From Neodiprion pinetum (Eukaryota > Arthropoda > Insecta > Hymenoptera > Diprionidae): DNA of 64,000 nt. The translations under genes and the position numbers were made by a program. The stretch is from the NCBI RefSeq assembly GCF_021155775.2, contig NC_060238.1, positions 8,170,001 to 8,234,000 of the forward strand, in the 5' to 3' direction. Positions 13,334 through 24,405 of this stretch are shown piece by piece; positions within the stretch are counted from its first letter, which is position 1; every line of letters starts with the position of its first letter. The notes beneath the pieces are model-generated. The model ran no database searches and was not told the origin of the DNA. It worked only from the letters and a program-made list of their open reading frames with translations.

Positions 13334-13541
13334 ATGTTCACTTTCCGAGACACACCGGCATCGGGAACATTAACATGCGCTCCATGTCCCGTCGCCGGTC
13401 TAGCCGATATTACACACTCGCATGTTATATTTCCTGCGAAGCGACACGACTGCGCCAAAACCTCGAAAACATTAATTATCGTAGGAGTGAACGATCTGCA
13501 TTCGTGTCATAAATGTCCTGGAATCGTAGAACCGAAGGTGA
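13334..13541 (+). CDS. Possible exon or short ORF with paired cysteines
   Basis: From an ATG at 13334 the frame stays open with balanced codon use to CCGAAG at 13541, followed by GTGAATAC, a plausible 5' splice site. Without splicing it ends at 13558. The peptide has CxPC and CHKC pairs (CAPCP near residue 16, HSCHKCP near residue 59), which might bind metal but match no family I recognise. There is no convincing upstream partner. It could equally be a chance open frame in a GC-richer patch. Confidence 0.25.
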
Positions 13542-13879
13542 ATACTAAAAGAAATTAGAGGGTGTATAGCGCCAATGACATGTAAAATTCCTTGACATTT
13601 TCAAGGATTCGTTTCGACCTGACTTTACCAACAAATTCACTTTTTCATGCAAACCAGTTAAAGATTATAGACATCAATCCGATGTCTTCGTTGTAAGTTA
13701 AGATATTTCAATTTTTCTTTTAGTTCAATGTGTTTGAACTCAATCACCAAATATATGAATGAATACTTCAATTTTAAGAAACTAACGGAAGATCAGGATT
13801 GGCCACTCATTCCCAACGCGAAGGTAAAAACATTGATTTAAGAGTATTGACCGTTTTAGTACTTGTTTATATTTTTCAG

Positions 13880-13994
13880 ACATTTTACGTAGTGCTCGAC
13901 GTCAATTCATCAATTCTTAAGGTTCCTCCGGAAACCATATTTTTCGTCACTCATACCCTTTTCACACCGACAGTAAACCCCTCAATTATCTCAC
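13880..13994 (+). CDS. Possible internal exon
   Basis: A good 3' splice site (TTTATATTTTTCAG, ending at 13879) is followed by a 115-base open stretch and then CTCAC|GTGAGC, a usable 5' site. The translation is hydrophobic/beta-like, beginning TFYVVLDVNSSILK, with no motif I recognise. It lies on the same strand as the candidate pieces at 10760 and 13334. I cannot show that they belong to one gene, because phases and missing exons leave this open. Confidence 0.25.
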
Positions 13995-16900
13995 GTGAGC
14001 GAATTTTCTACGTTTCAAAGAATCCTACGCTAGCGAGGAAAAAAATACAAAAATTCCAGGACACATGCCCGAATTCCCCCTCAATTCCCGGTTTTCCAGA
14101 TTTCCCTAGACAAGAATATTAAGTTGAATAATTTGTGACTGAAAGGGTTAAAGTGAGGTTGACAAACCATCAAGAATGCCGTCGGGAGCGTAGAAATTAT
14201 CAAAACTGTCATATGTTGAGTAAGTCAATACACAAGTCAAAGTTGAGGTCCTTCACAACCACACGCATCCACTATATTTCTTTTCTAAGTGATCGTAAGT
14301 GCTGGAAGATTGGTCGGAAATCCCAAATATGCAGAAAATTAGATTCCTGTCCTGGTTATACACTGATTTTTGAGAAGCCTTGGCCTGAGATGCTTTGGTG
14401 GGAAGTTACACGGAGGCTAGTGCAAGTTGTCCAGGGATCAAACTCGTCGTGCTTGTTTTGTGATGAAACTTATAGGTGATCGCAGAGAGAATTTCAGTTC
14501 TTTGATTTTATCTCAGTTGCCTGCTTCATAAGCAGCTGAAATGCATTCGAAGCATTATTGGGAATTCTGATAGGAATCACCGTATAAAATTTCATCCGAG
14601 TTGACTGGCAGCTGCTGAGTCGACTATGCAAATGGGATTACCGATTTTAGATGGTGTTCCATCAGGTTGCCTACTACCTGGAAAAACCTGGAAGTTCTTG
14701 AATTCTCAGAGATTTTTTTCTCCTGGAACATCTTGGAGTTCTCAGGGAATTGTTTTACGAACACAAATTTCTTTTCAATAATTAAAATAACCATCAACTT
14801 ACAGGCTTGCGGTTGGGTACTGTCTTTTTTAAAGATCGGAGTATGAAACATTTTGTACAACCCATAGATCCAAAAAAGAAACAATTTTGCTAGATACCGA
14901 CAAAAATTATTTAAGTGCACCACGAATGGAAAATCGTCCCTCCGATAATCTGTGAAAATTGAAAAAATTGCTTGGAAAAAGCTGAAATGGGATCCTGACT
15001 TTAGTAGACACCCTAGTTCTTCAATTTTTCTCCTGTACAAGATGTCGATACTAATGAGAGATGGATAGAAGATCGCCTTCTTAGTTCCGTGAGAAAAAAC
15101 TGTACCCACAGTATAAATACCTGCGCTAGAGTTTTTTTTTGGTGCTTCAACCCGGACCGATGAAGCGGCACCGGTAAATGTGACGAAATATGGAAGTGAA
15201 AAGATAAACAGAGTGGTTGAAAGGTTGTAAATTGAATTTAATACTAGTAACTAACAGCGGTATATGGAAAACCAGGCCGCTGACATTCTTTTGCATAATA
15301 TTACGTCGACTAGTTGTAAACGCACGAATGCATTACGTATACCGGATGACTCATTCGGTTTAAACACCTCGTTCTGTTTGATGCAATTGCTCGTTACTCG
15401 AGGTGAAAATTGCTCCTTCGTACCTCGGCTATGATGCTTTACTTACCGTATACGGCTACAAGTAGAGGGATCTTTTTTGCTCTGCTTTTCTTTGCTCCTT
15501 CTGTTCTTCGGAAACACTAGAGACGATTTCTCGCTGATACGAGAAACGGTATTTACATGACTTGGCTACATGCATAATGACGGAGATAATTTCCACCGTT
15601 GTAACGAGTAGACGAGCTTCTTTGAACCTGCATGCCCAGATAAAATCCTAGTGGTGGTAAAATTTTACAGTCCTCGACTATATTCTCGTTTACTTTTCTT
15701 TTACCGAATTTGGAAAATGTGATTTAAGGTAGAAAATCGGGATGAGTTTTGTAGCCGTAACCAGGAAATCTTGTATGCTTTATAATTCTTTTTACTTACG
15801 GTAATTCGTAGGATATGTAGTTGTAACTATCACGGGTACCTGATTTGATGTCGATGGAGCAATTAATTTCTGCAAGACCTTATTCAATGCAATTTCTTTA
15901 GTCACAATGACGAATTAAATTTTACTCAGTGTAGCCAACGCCGTATAATATAAATTACCTATATATAATTATACATAAAAACCTAGGCGATAAAGATTGT
16001 TGAGACACCCGGTAGATCTTAAAGTAGTAAACGGAGAAGATTCTCTCCAGATTCCACTACAGCGGTATCGCCGACTAGTCTGTTCCAAGGTAAAATAAGA
16101 GAGTAAAAGTCTATCGTGTGTAACGTATACGTAACATAGTTAAGTGAAATCTGCTGTCTCATTGATAATGTAAAAGTAAGTGTAGATCTTGTACAAATAA
16201 TTATATGAATATTGTTGCACCATATAATTGTAGAATCTCAACGGTTATGCCGAAACGAAACGAAGAGGTTTTAAAAAATCGAGCAAATCCTGAGAAAAAA
16301 CGGCTGCTTCGAAAAATTTTATTCCCATTAGTTCCCGAGGCGAGATAAATCAATGATCGGTTATTTATCGGTCCTTCTTTACCGATATTGTTAAAACTGG
16401 GTATGAAATAATACCATTGGCCAGTAGAGGCGGTAATTTTAAATTGCGAATAACGGTAATCAACCGAGATTCGAAAAAAAAAAAAAAACAGATTAAAAAG
16501 AACACCAAGAAATTCGAAGAGAAGAATCAGATAGATAATTGCTCTCGTCTGTCAGTCATTTCTTCAATTATCGTCTAAAAAAATTGATTTACAAGTATAA
16601 CGTGTATGTTTAATTGCCTGTAAAGGTATCATCGAGATCGATCCATCGGTTCGAGGATGGAAAGAAAAAAAAAAAAATTGTAAAAAAATAACGTGTACGA
16701 TAAATATCGCGTGGGAAATGAAGGAGTGAATAAACACAGTTGCGTGCTGTGTTCGCGTTGGCATAGCAGACAAGTGAGAAGAGGAACAGGTTTCACCTTC
16801 GGCCCACAGATCGCAGCACAAGAAGGAACGAACCTTACCGGCACCTGGCATCAGTCGCTAGAAATTTATCTCGGACAGACGATGTTCGTCCGGTAACAAA

Positions 16901-19456
16901 ATTTGTGCCAAAAATGAAGGCAACGCCTATCTCGTGGCAAGGTGAAAAGAAAAAAAAAAAAAAAAGAATCCAACATATTTTGCAAAATTTCTTATTACAA
17001 ATTTGCCGATTTCAATTTTAATCCGTACTAAATTAATGACGAGAGAATTAATAAAAAAAAAAAAAAAAATTCACTTGGTTTGATTTTAGTTTATCTATTT
17101 GAATCGTGATGGTTGTTTATCCTTTTTTTCATCATCATCATCATTGTCATCATCGTCATTATTATTATCATCGTGTTTGTTGCTATTATTATTGTTGTTT
17201 CTGTTTTCATTGATGGACCGTTATGTCCAATATCGATAGTAAAAAATAGCCCGTCATTTGTCTGGTTTCTGTCTACAGCAGCTTATTTTACTGCCCGTAA
17301 TTTGATGCTCGACTAAAAGTAAGCGATGAAAAAATCTATTATAAACTGGCGATTAACCTCTTTCAAATATTGATTCATTATCTAACTTCTACTTTCCCAA
17401 CAATTACGGTAAAGTCAGTTTATTCGAATTATGAGGACTTAGATAAAGGTATATAGTTGTACGTATAAGTAGATGCGGTATGTTGGAAAGAATAACAAAA
17501 GAAGAAAAAGAAAATCTGTTAAATCGTCGATTGCTATTGGTAATTGTAATAAATAACGAATAAATGAGTAAATAGTAACGAAATCAAGTTTTTCAATCTC
17601 CATTCTGAAAGTTTATTGACGATAAGTGGAGTTATTAAGTACAATACACACGTATTTTATTCAATAAACAATACGAATAGCAAATTTGGTGTGAAACAAG
17701 TATGTTTCGATTTTGATCTTCTGATTTTCATAATCGTCGTGTATTTCGTACGTTGAATATGTGTATAAATTTTTAAATGTGAAAATAATATGTTAGTCAT
17801 TCGCGCGCTGAGAAGAATAATCGCAGGTTCAGTTGGGTGAAATCTCTCGTCTATAATCATTTTCGCAAATCTCACAGTTCGTGCGAATCCGTCCGTATTC
17901 ACGATACTTCGGCAACTTAGTCGTAGAAAGTCCGGTTTGACGTGTATAAAGATAGAACAGTTGGATAAAAAAAAAAAAAAGAAAGAAAAAAACCGCACAG
18001 TGTGCGAAAAAAAAGAACGAAGTAGAATTTATTATTCGCATAGAGAATCTTCGCATGAAAATTACCTCGGCCGGCGAGCGAAGTGATAAATAATCGGTTG
18101 ATTCATGAGGTTTAATTACAACGTACAAGGTCATCTATGCCCATCCCGATTCTCTCGATCTCGGTGTCGGATCTTGATCTTTGCAAATCCTGTACCAGCT
18201 TTGCCGATAACGCGTTCCATTATAAACCTCGAGCTTATGGGGTGTCCCGTTTATCATGAGCCATGGAAAATACTTTGAATAATATTGTTTTGAACCGTGA
18301 GCAGCGTCGTTTTTCAAAAATCTTCGTGCAATGAGTTATGTCAATGTTAGAATCATCGAACAGAGGTTTTGAAAGTTCATCAATGTAGTTTCATTTTACC
18401 CGAACGCTGCATCCTCATATCGGAATGATATGAAATTTGAGCAGAAAATTAAGCTCAATTGTTAGAGATTTTGTTTTTTAAATACGTAAATTGTATCGTT
18501 AATTTTTGTAGTTCACTTTATCGGTGAATAAAATTTTTAACAATCATCTGACTGATGTTTGTTTATTTTATTTTTTCACATCTCGTCTAATGAAAACAAT
18601 TTGTTTGGTCAAATGTTTTAAAAAGTTACAAATAATAATAGGTCGATTCGTTATCGAAGAACCCGTGTTTGGATTTAATCACTTTTATAGGTTCAATAGT
18701 TCTTGCTTATTGGGTTCAGTATTATGTTTTAATAAATAGAAGTAAATATCGTTTGTAAATATTACTGGAATAATTAAGACTCTGGGAAACCCTCAAATTA
18801 TTAACTCAATTCGAATGATATTTTTTGATCTGGGTACATTTTTCAGTTCTATTTGAGTAAATTGTATAAATGAATTATTAGTAATAATGGAAAAAAAGTT
18901 GTTGAATGAACCAACGCCTTGATCGCAGAAAATATACTTGATTTAAGTGCGTCTTACTGTTCGGGCCAAAAAAAAGAAAAAAAAAAGGAACAAATGACTA
19001 ATTGTCGAATCAAGCCAATTAGGAAGAACATGAATCAATAAATCCACTAATTATAAATTGAAATTTAAGTAATCTCTGTACGGTAACGACTCAATGAAAT
19101 CGACTTGTGAAAAATTGCTCGCCACCAACATTTGAGACCAAAAGTATTAAAGTATAAAATCTTGCCATTCGACGAGTTTGACATATGATTGATTCGAAAC
19201 TTGACACCCTCTAAGCAGAAATAATTAAGCGTTGGAATCGCGCGGCAATCGAAAAGGATCAGGACGATGATTAAGGCTCAGGGATGATCCTGCAGAAAAG
19301 TTTGCAGGATGATCCGATGATGATGATATAACGACGAAGATGAGTCTGCTGGAGTTTTTAACCAGTTTACTTACCTTCCTCGCGTTATCTTTCTTGCGGG
19401 TCTTTGCGGCTTTTTTCCACCTAGGTTCCGCTGCCGGTGCTCAGAGACAGGAGTCA
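13995..19456. other. Long gene-poor stretch
   Basis: Many A/T runs, an ATC/ATT-rich simple stretch at 17130-17200, and clustered AATAAA-like words around 17530-17660. These would suit a long 3' untranslated region or an intron. The minus strand has a GTAAGTAAAC 5' splice-like site near 19366-19375, just downstream of a lysine/arginine-rich open stretch (about 19376-19440), which may be part of a host exon. I could not confirm a reading frame, and the frames there end at stops within about 70 bases. Confidence 0.4.
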
Positions 19457-20118
19457 TTAAGGACGTTCCCACCAAAAACACTTTTCTTCTAATATTTTCC
19501 AAATTTTGAATACACATACTTATGAGTGCCCTTTATGTGTAGGAATTTTTTAAAACCCTTCTTGCGGTGCTAAATTTTGAAATATTGCAAGTTGAAATTT
19601 ACATATTTAACATGTGATCCCTATCCTAACCCCCATTGTGGCGCACCTTTTTTTTAAGTTACTACAGTAATTTTCTTGGAATTTCTATGAAAAACTGAAA
19701 ATCACTAATTGAACATATAATAAACATGTTTCTCAAAAAATAACACAAAGAAGCGGTATTCATTTAATTATAAAAAATGTTAAAAGTGAGCTACTTTTCA
19801 CTTTTTTTTCATTACTTGATCAGTGAGAAACAGCGACTTGGCAACGTTGCGTTGGGCGGAAAGTTCAAAATACCGTATAGGCGTAGTAGTTGTAAATAAA
19901 TGTGAACCGCTCACAGATAGGTTAACTGTAGGCTGTTGTAAAGAAAAATGCAATTTTTTAAGTATATTAAGTATTTATTATAAATTATTTTTCAACATTA
20001 ATACTCGTTATGTTAACATCATCAACAATTATAGATTCAAAAATATAATCAATCATATAATTTTCATAAAAACTATAATTTTATCAAGTAACACAAAATA
20101 AAACATTTTAGAAATATA

Positions 20119-23100
20119 TTATTTTTTAGACGTAGGTATTTTTTTAATTTTCTTTTTTGGTGATTTTAAATTCTTAATCTTTGGCGAATTTTCATTTTTT
20201 AGGAAGTCTAAAACTGCCGTTAAAATTTTTTTATTTTTAGTTATTCGCACTTTGTTATTATCTAATTTTTCGCTAAACAATTGCACAATAGCATTTTCTC
20301 CACCTACTCTATAGATTTCCCTCAAATTATCACAAGAAATGTCATTTGAAGCCAATTTTTTACACATATTAACTGAAATAATATTTCTTAATTCGACTAA
20401 CATTTTTAAGTTTACTTTAGTTTTATCTGAGTTGGATAACTCTTCCAAATAAATATTACTGTTTTTACATGCCTTTAATACACCACTTCGCAGGTTTAAT
20501 GTATTAATTAAGTCTTGAAGTACCAGAACGTCATACGCAGCGTCATGAAAAGATTCCTGATCATTATCAGGGTGTAAGAAGTCGTTACTTAAACTCTCTA
20601 ATTTAAATTGACCCGGTCCTTTCCTATCAACCAAAGACTTTCTGAACAATGATAAAGTGTCAGCAAAACCAACAATTAAATCTAAAAGTTCGACTTTAAC
20701 ATTCATAATAGCTCGTAAGAGTCGTGGTACGTCAAAGCGAGCATTATGTGCAACTAATAAACATTTCTGTTGTCCATCGGATAAGCTAATTAAAAATTGT
20801 TGAAAAGATTCTAAAGCATCAGAAATTTTGAGTGTTACGACTTGTTTGTCTCCGTAGAATAAGTCTCCATATTTATGATGAAGTTTAGTAACTGTAGTGG
20901 CTGACGATGAAATTTCGGTCTTCGTGTGTACATAGATATTAAAAATTTTACAATCACAGATCGCTGCAATTTGTATAATATGAGCATCTGAGGCGAATCC
21001 AGTTGTTTCTAAATCAAAGTAAACAATTTTTGTTTCATCATCTAATGCAATATTATTATTATCATCACAGTGTTTACGCACGTAATTGTTTATTTTATCC
21101 ATTCCACAATTACTCTTATAAGTTATACCTTCATGTCTTTCGGTATTTTTACGTAAAAGTTCTCGTTTCTGTTTTAATTCTATACGTCTTAATTTTTTTG
21201 CTTTAGACTTACTCATTGCCAATCGTTTTTCTCGTTTCATTTCACTTCGTTTAACATAATTGACTGTGTGAGATCCAGCAGGAATATTCAGTCTTTGCTT
21301 AATATTTATAATACTTCGTTCACCGTCATTTTTAGCGCAGACGGCGTCAGCTACCCTAATATCACAAGAAAAGCTAGTACTTAAACACTTGTTTTTGTGT
21401 GCTTTGTTTGCTATAATATTGTTAAAACTTTCATTGCCCTGACTTGAAGCGGCAATAGAAAATTTATGAGAGTTTTGTGCGTATTTATCGAACAAATGTA
21501 ATAATTCTTCATACAAGGTTTCATCAGATAGGTTTAGAGCATGATTTTTACTTGGGTTACACCACTTTCCACAGTTTTCATGTCTGCTAAAAATATGATC
21601 CGGTATTTGTCTCAAATTTCTAGCTAAGTTTTCGGAATTGCCCTTATTTTGTGCAACAGCGTATGAAAAACACTTTTTTAAATGAGGAATAACATTTGTT
21701 TTATTTAACTCTCTAAACTTATCGCGTAATTTATATAACTCTTTTCCAAAATTTTTGGTTAAATGATTTTTGTCGGCTAATTTATGATACTTTTGACCTG
21801 GGTTATCTGCTCTTACTGCTGCAATCATTGAGCTGTCTTCATCTCCTACAATAACACGTACTTGTAGTCCTGCTTCCTTTAAGATGTTGCTGTGATTAAC
21901 AAGTTGAACTCCTGCATCAGCTTCCATTGCCTTAGCACTTCCGCAGAAGTTCAATCTACAATCATGATCATCTTTTTTATGCCCCATATCACATTTCTTA
22001 CATTTTCTATTTCTAGTTGCGTAGTCTAGAATTTTTCCTGACAAGAAACCGATGATAGTGCTATAACCGTTCAAACTATCATAGCTACGCCCGTTACCGC
22101 GTTTAGACCAGCCCATATCAAATGACACAATGATATTTATTATTTCACCTAGTGTATTATCAAATAAATTTTGATTATCATTTGAGGAAAGCGTAAGGAC
22201 ATCTAACTGCGGGAAAATATCTTGGGCAATCTCCACTGGTCTGAAATAATAAATAAAAATAGTTAAAATAAAAACATTAAACCAGATTTACAATTATTTT
22301 TTTTTTATTTTATGTAGACAATTCAATGCCGTGAAATTAATAGCAATACATTTTTTGTAAAAAATACAAGTATATAATGTAGATTAGTGCTTGTCAACTT
22401 ATAGAATATTTAATTCAATTCTTGATCGAAATATTGTAAATAATTACAACAAGATAAAGTCTCTCCTTTATTTTGTGTAAAAATAAATGTTGTTGTATAT
22501 TATACATTTACTGATAGCATAATAATTATAAATCACCAGTTTATGTATAATATTCAAATCCTAAGATATAAATTGAAACAAAATAATAACTACTTCTGCT
22601 TAATATTATATTACAAATAATTCATTCGTAGAAAATATAATTTTACAATTTTTCAATAAATTATATTACAATTTTATAAAAATCAGTGTTGAGAAAATGA
22701 TTTATAATTATTATGATGATCAGCATCAGTCCATTGAACAGTTCAAATGAATTAGAATGGATGCTTACAATGTGTCACACAGCTTTTTGACATTTTTTAT
22801 CACCAATTCTTTTTCCTCAGAAGCAGCTCGCTTGCAACTTTCTTTAGCTTCTAATTCTATTGCTTGACCAACTACAACTTCGTACTTTTTATAAATTTTG
22901 TCTATTACTCGAGGTAAATTGGCACAAGCAAGAATTTTATTTAAGCCAGTATTTCCAACACCGGCATGAATAGCCCCTGAAACATTCAAATAGTAAATAT
23001 CATAAATTTCTTATAAAATAATTGTAAAGCTATTAATTATGTCAATTCAAGTTTTTTACTTTTACACATAAATAGAATATTGCGAATTCACTTACCTAAA

Positions 23101-23453
23101 ACCACGGACATATTGACATCAGAAACACCATTGGTGGACTCTGCGGTATTAACATTATTATATCTGCCACAAGTATCACATTTTATCTTAAACTTTACGT
23201 GAAGTCCTTCTCTGTTATAGCCGTACATTTTTTCCATGTCTAAAAGACTGCTGCAGCTGGTGCATTTGAGGTTTTTAGCTAATTTTTCCAATGCAACTAT
23301 ACAATTCCCATCTGGAATTTTACATTGAGTAGTTTCATGCAGTGTTTCGAGAATTTTTGTTTTTTTAGCTTCTGACATAGCTGTTAGAGCTTTAGCTACT
23401 CTATCGCCTACTTTTTTTTTCACAAACCTCCCATTCTTCAAACGTGAAGTCAT
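20119..23453 (-). CDS. Three-exon DDE transposase fused to DEDDh exonuclease (895 aa)
   Basis: My exon model on the minus strand is 23453-23096, 22976-22769 and 22240-20119. Introns of 119 and 528 bp have GT-AG borders (TTTAG|GTAAGTG, GTTTCAG|GGGC, ATT|GTAAGC, ATTTCAG|ACC) and phases 1 and 2 that keep the frame. The ATG precedes TSRLKNGRFV. Exon 1 encodes CTSC...CDTC, a zinc-ribbon-like pair. The DDE core has FDMGWSKR (D230), VIVGDEDSS (D322 or D324), HKLADKNHL and GNESFNNIIA (E459), the pattern of Mutator-like transposase domains common in animals, with an internal CKKC...HDC cluster. A basic linker (about residues 518-555) leads to a DEDDh exonuclease: YFDLETTG (D598, E600), AHNARFD (D692) and HDAAYD (H754, D759). 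All five signature residues are present. A basic KKKIKK tail could be a nuclear signal. The expected role is DNA cleavage and strand transfer at the element ends; the exonuclease's role is unknown. Confidence 0.9.
22241..22768 (-). other. Second intron of the transposase gene
   Basis: This 528-bp, very AT-rich stretch separates the exon that ends in ...KKLCDT from the exon starting PVEIAQDIF. It is bounded by GTAAGC and a pyrimidine-rich ATTTATTATTTCAG. Joining completes a TTA codon across the junction. Confidence 0.8.
22977..23095 (-). other. First intron of the transposase gene
   Basis: 119 bp, GTAAGTGAATTC at the 5' side and TTTGAATGTTTCAG at the 3' side. Removing it joins ...MSVVLG to AIHAGVGNTG with a glycine codon split after its first base. 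Confidence 0.85.
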
Positions 23454-23824
23454 TATAAATAAATTATTTTTTAACTCCAAGATAAAAGTAACCTCAAAAC
23501 ATTAAAACTCTGTAGCACACGTCTCAGATATAATAATAATATACAGAAAGAGAATACAATGTTGCCAGATCTGAGAAACGACGCAATGGGTATATTTTTG
23601 GACTTCTGCGCACGTTCGCGCCACTGAAAATGTACACTGCACCTCAACTTTTTGTTATTGCATCATAGTATAGTTTACATAGGGGGACTGTTTTAGAAGT
23701 TGAGGACCACTGCTAGGTGGGAACGTCCTTAAGGTGGAGGCTACACGTTGTAAGTGCAGAGACTCTCGGGAGATGGAACAATGTCGTAGAAATAATTAGC
23801 TTTAGTATTTTCTGATTGAAATGA

Positions 23825-24405
23825 CGGGGGCGGGGTGCAAGTTCCGAATTTGAAAAGATCCGGAAGCGCCTAATTCCGAATTATTTCGTGGCGAAACTCA
23901 CAAGAAAGGAAATCAAAATTTGGAGAAACGAGAAAGTTTCGATCGGTCGGAAACCCGACGACTCAAAGTTCCAAAGTTCAAGATTCCGAAAATTCACTTT
24001 GCGATGGTGCAAAGTTCCAATGGAGCAAAATTCCAAAATATAAAGTTTCGGTAGAGTGAAATTCCGAAAATTTAAATATATTCTCACACAGTGTGGTTTA
24101 CTCAACGAGTCGGTGTGAAAAATCATAAAAAACCGAAAGTCAGAATGACCAGGATTTCGAACGTAGAAATATCGAAAATCCAAAACAAAGAAAGATCAAA
24201 GTGGCGAAATACCACCAAGCCTGATATTCACGGAACTGAAAATTTTCGAACATTTGGTGTTTCGGATTTTTAAATTTTCTCATTTTTGCCCTTTCGGAAC
24301 TTTATACTTTCCAAACTTTGAGCGTCGGGTTTTGGGCCGTTTGAAACTTTGACGTTTCGTCGAAGTTCAATTTATTGACTTTAAATTTTGCCACCAAAAA
24401 ATTTC
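23825..24405. mobile_element. CCGAAA-rich MITE, copy A (right end lost)
   Basis: Starts GGGGGCGGGGTGCAAGTTCC and continues with dense AAGTTCCGAAA / TTTCGGAACTTT words, as in copies B (30466), C (42021) and D (49179). The matching right end with CGCCCC is missing, and the family match fades near CACCAAAAAATTTC at about 24395. It has no coding capacity. It lies about 95 bp outside the transposon at 19461-23728. Confidence 0.7.

Larger units (their letters stand above)
19461..23728 (-). mobile_element. Complete TTAA-flanked DNA transposon encoding a transposase-exonuclease fusion
   Basis: The left end GGACGTTCCCACC at 19461-19473 is the exact complement of the right end at 23716-23728, a 13-bp perfect inverted repeat. 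TTAA lies immediately outside both ends (19457-19460 and 23729-23732), which is the target duplication. The length is 4,268 bp. A single three-exon minus-strand gene fills the middle and has no stop or frameshift, so the copy looks recent and possibly autonomous. TTAA duplications are known for piggyBac and Kolobok. The protein is not piggyBac-like, so Kolobok or a Mutator-like relative is the best placement. The 658 bp beyond the stop codon hold a minus-strand AATAAA near 19973-19978. The 275 bp upstream of the ATG presumably hold the promoter. Confidence 0.95.

Noticed and set aside
14624..15109. 161-codon minus-strand frame
   Set aside because: Phe/Ile/Lys-rich, follows from AT content; no domain, no splice support.
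19823..20101. 92-codon plus-strand frame in the transposon's 3' region
   Set aside because: Starts at GTG, AT-rich second half, opposite to the transposase gene; no motif.
21003..21206. 67-codon plus-strand frame
   Set aside because: Complement of the transposase coding sequence.
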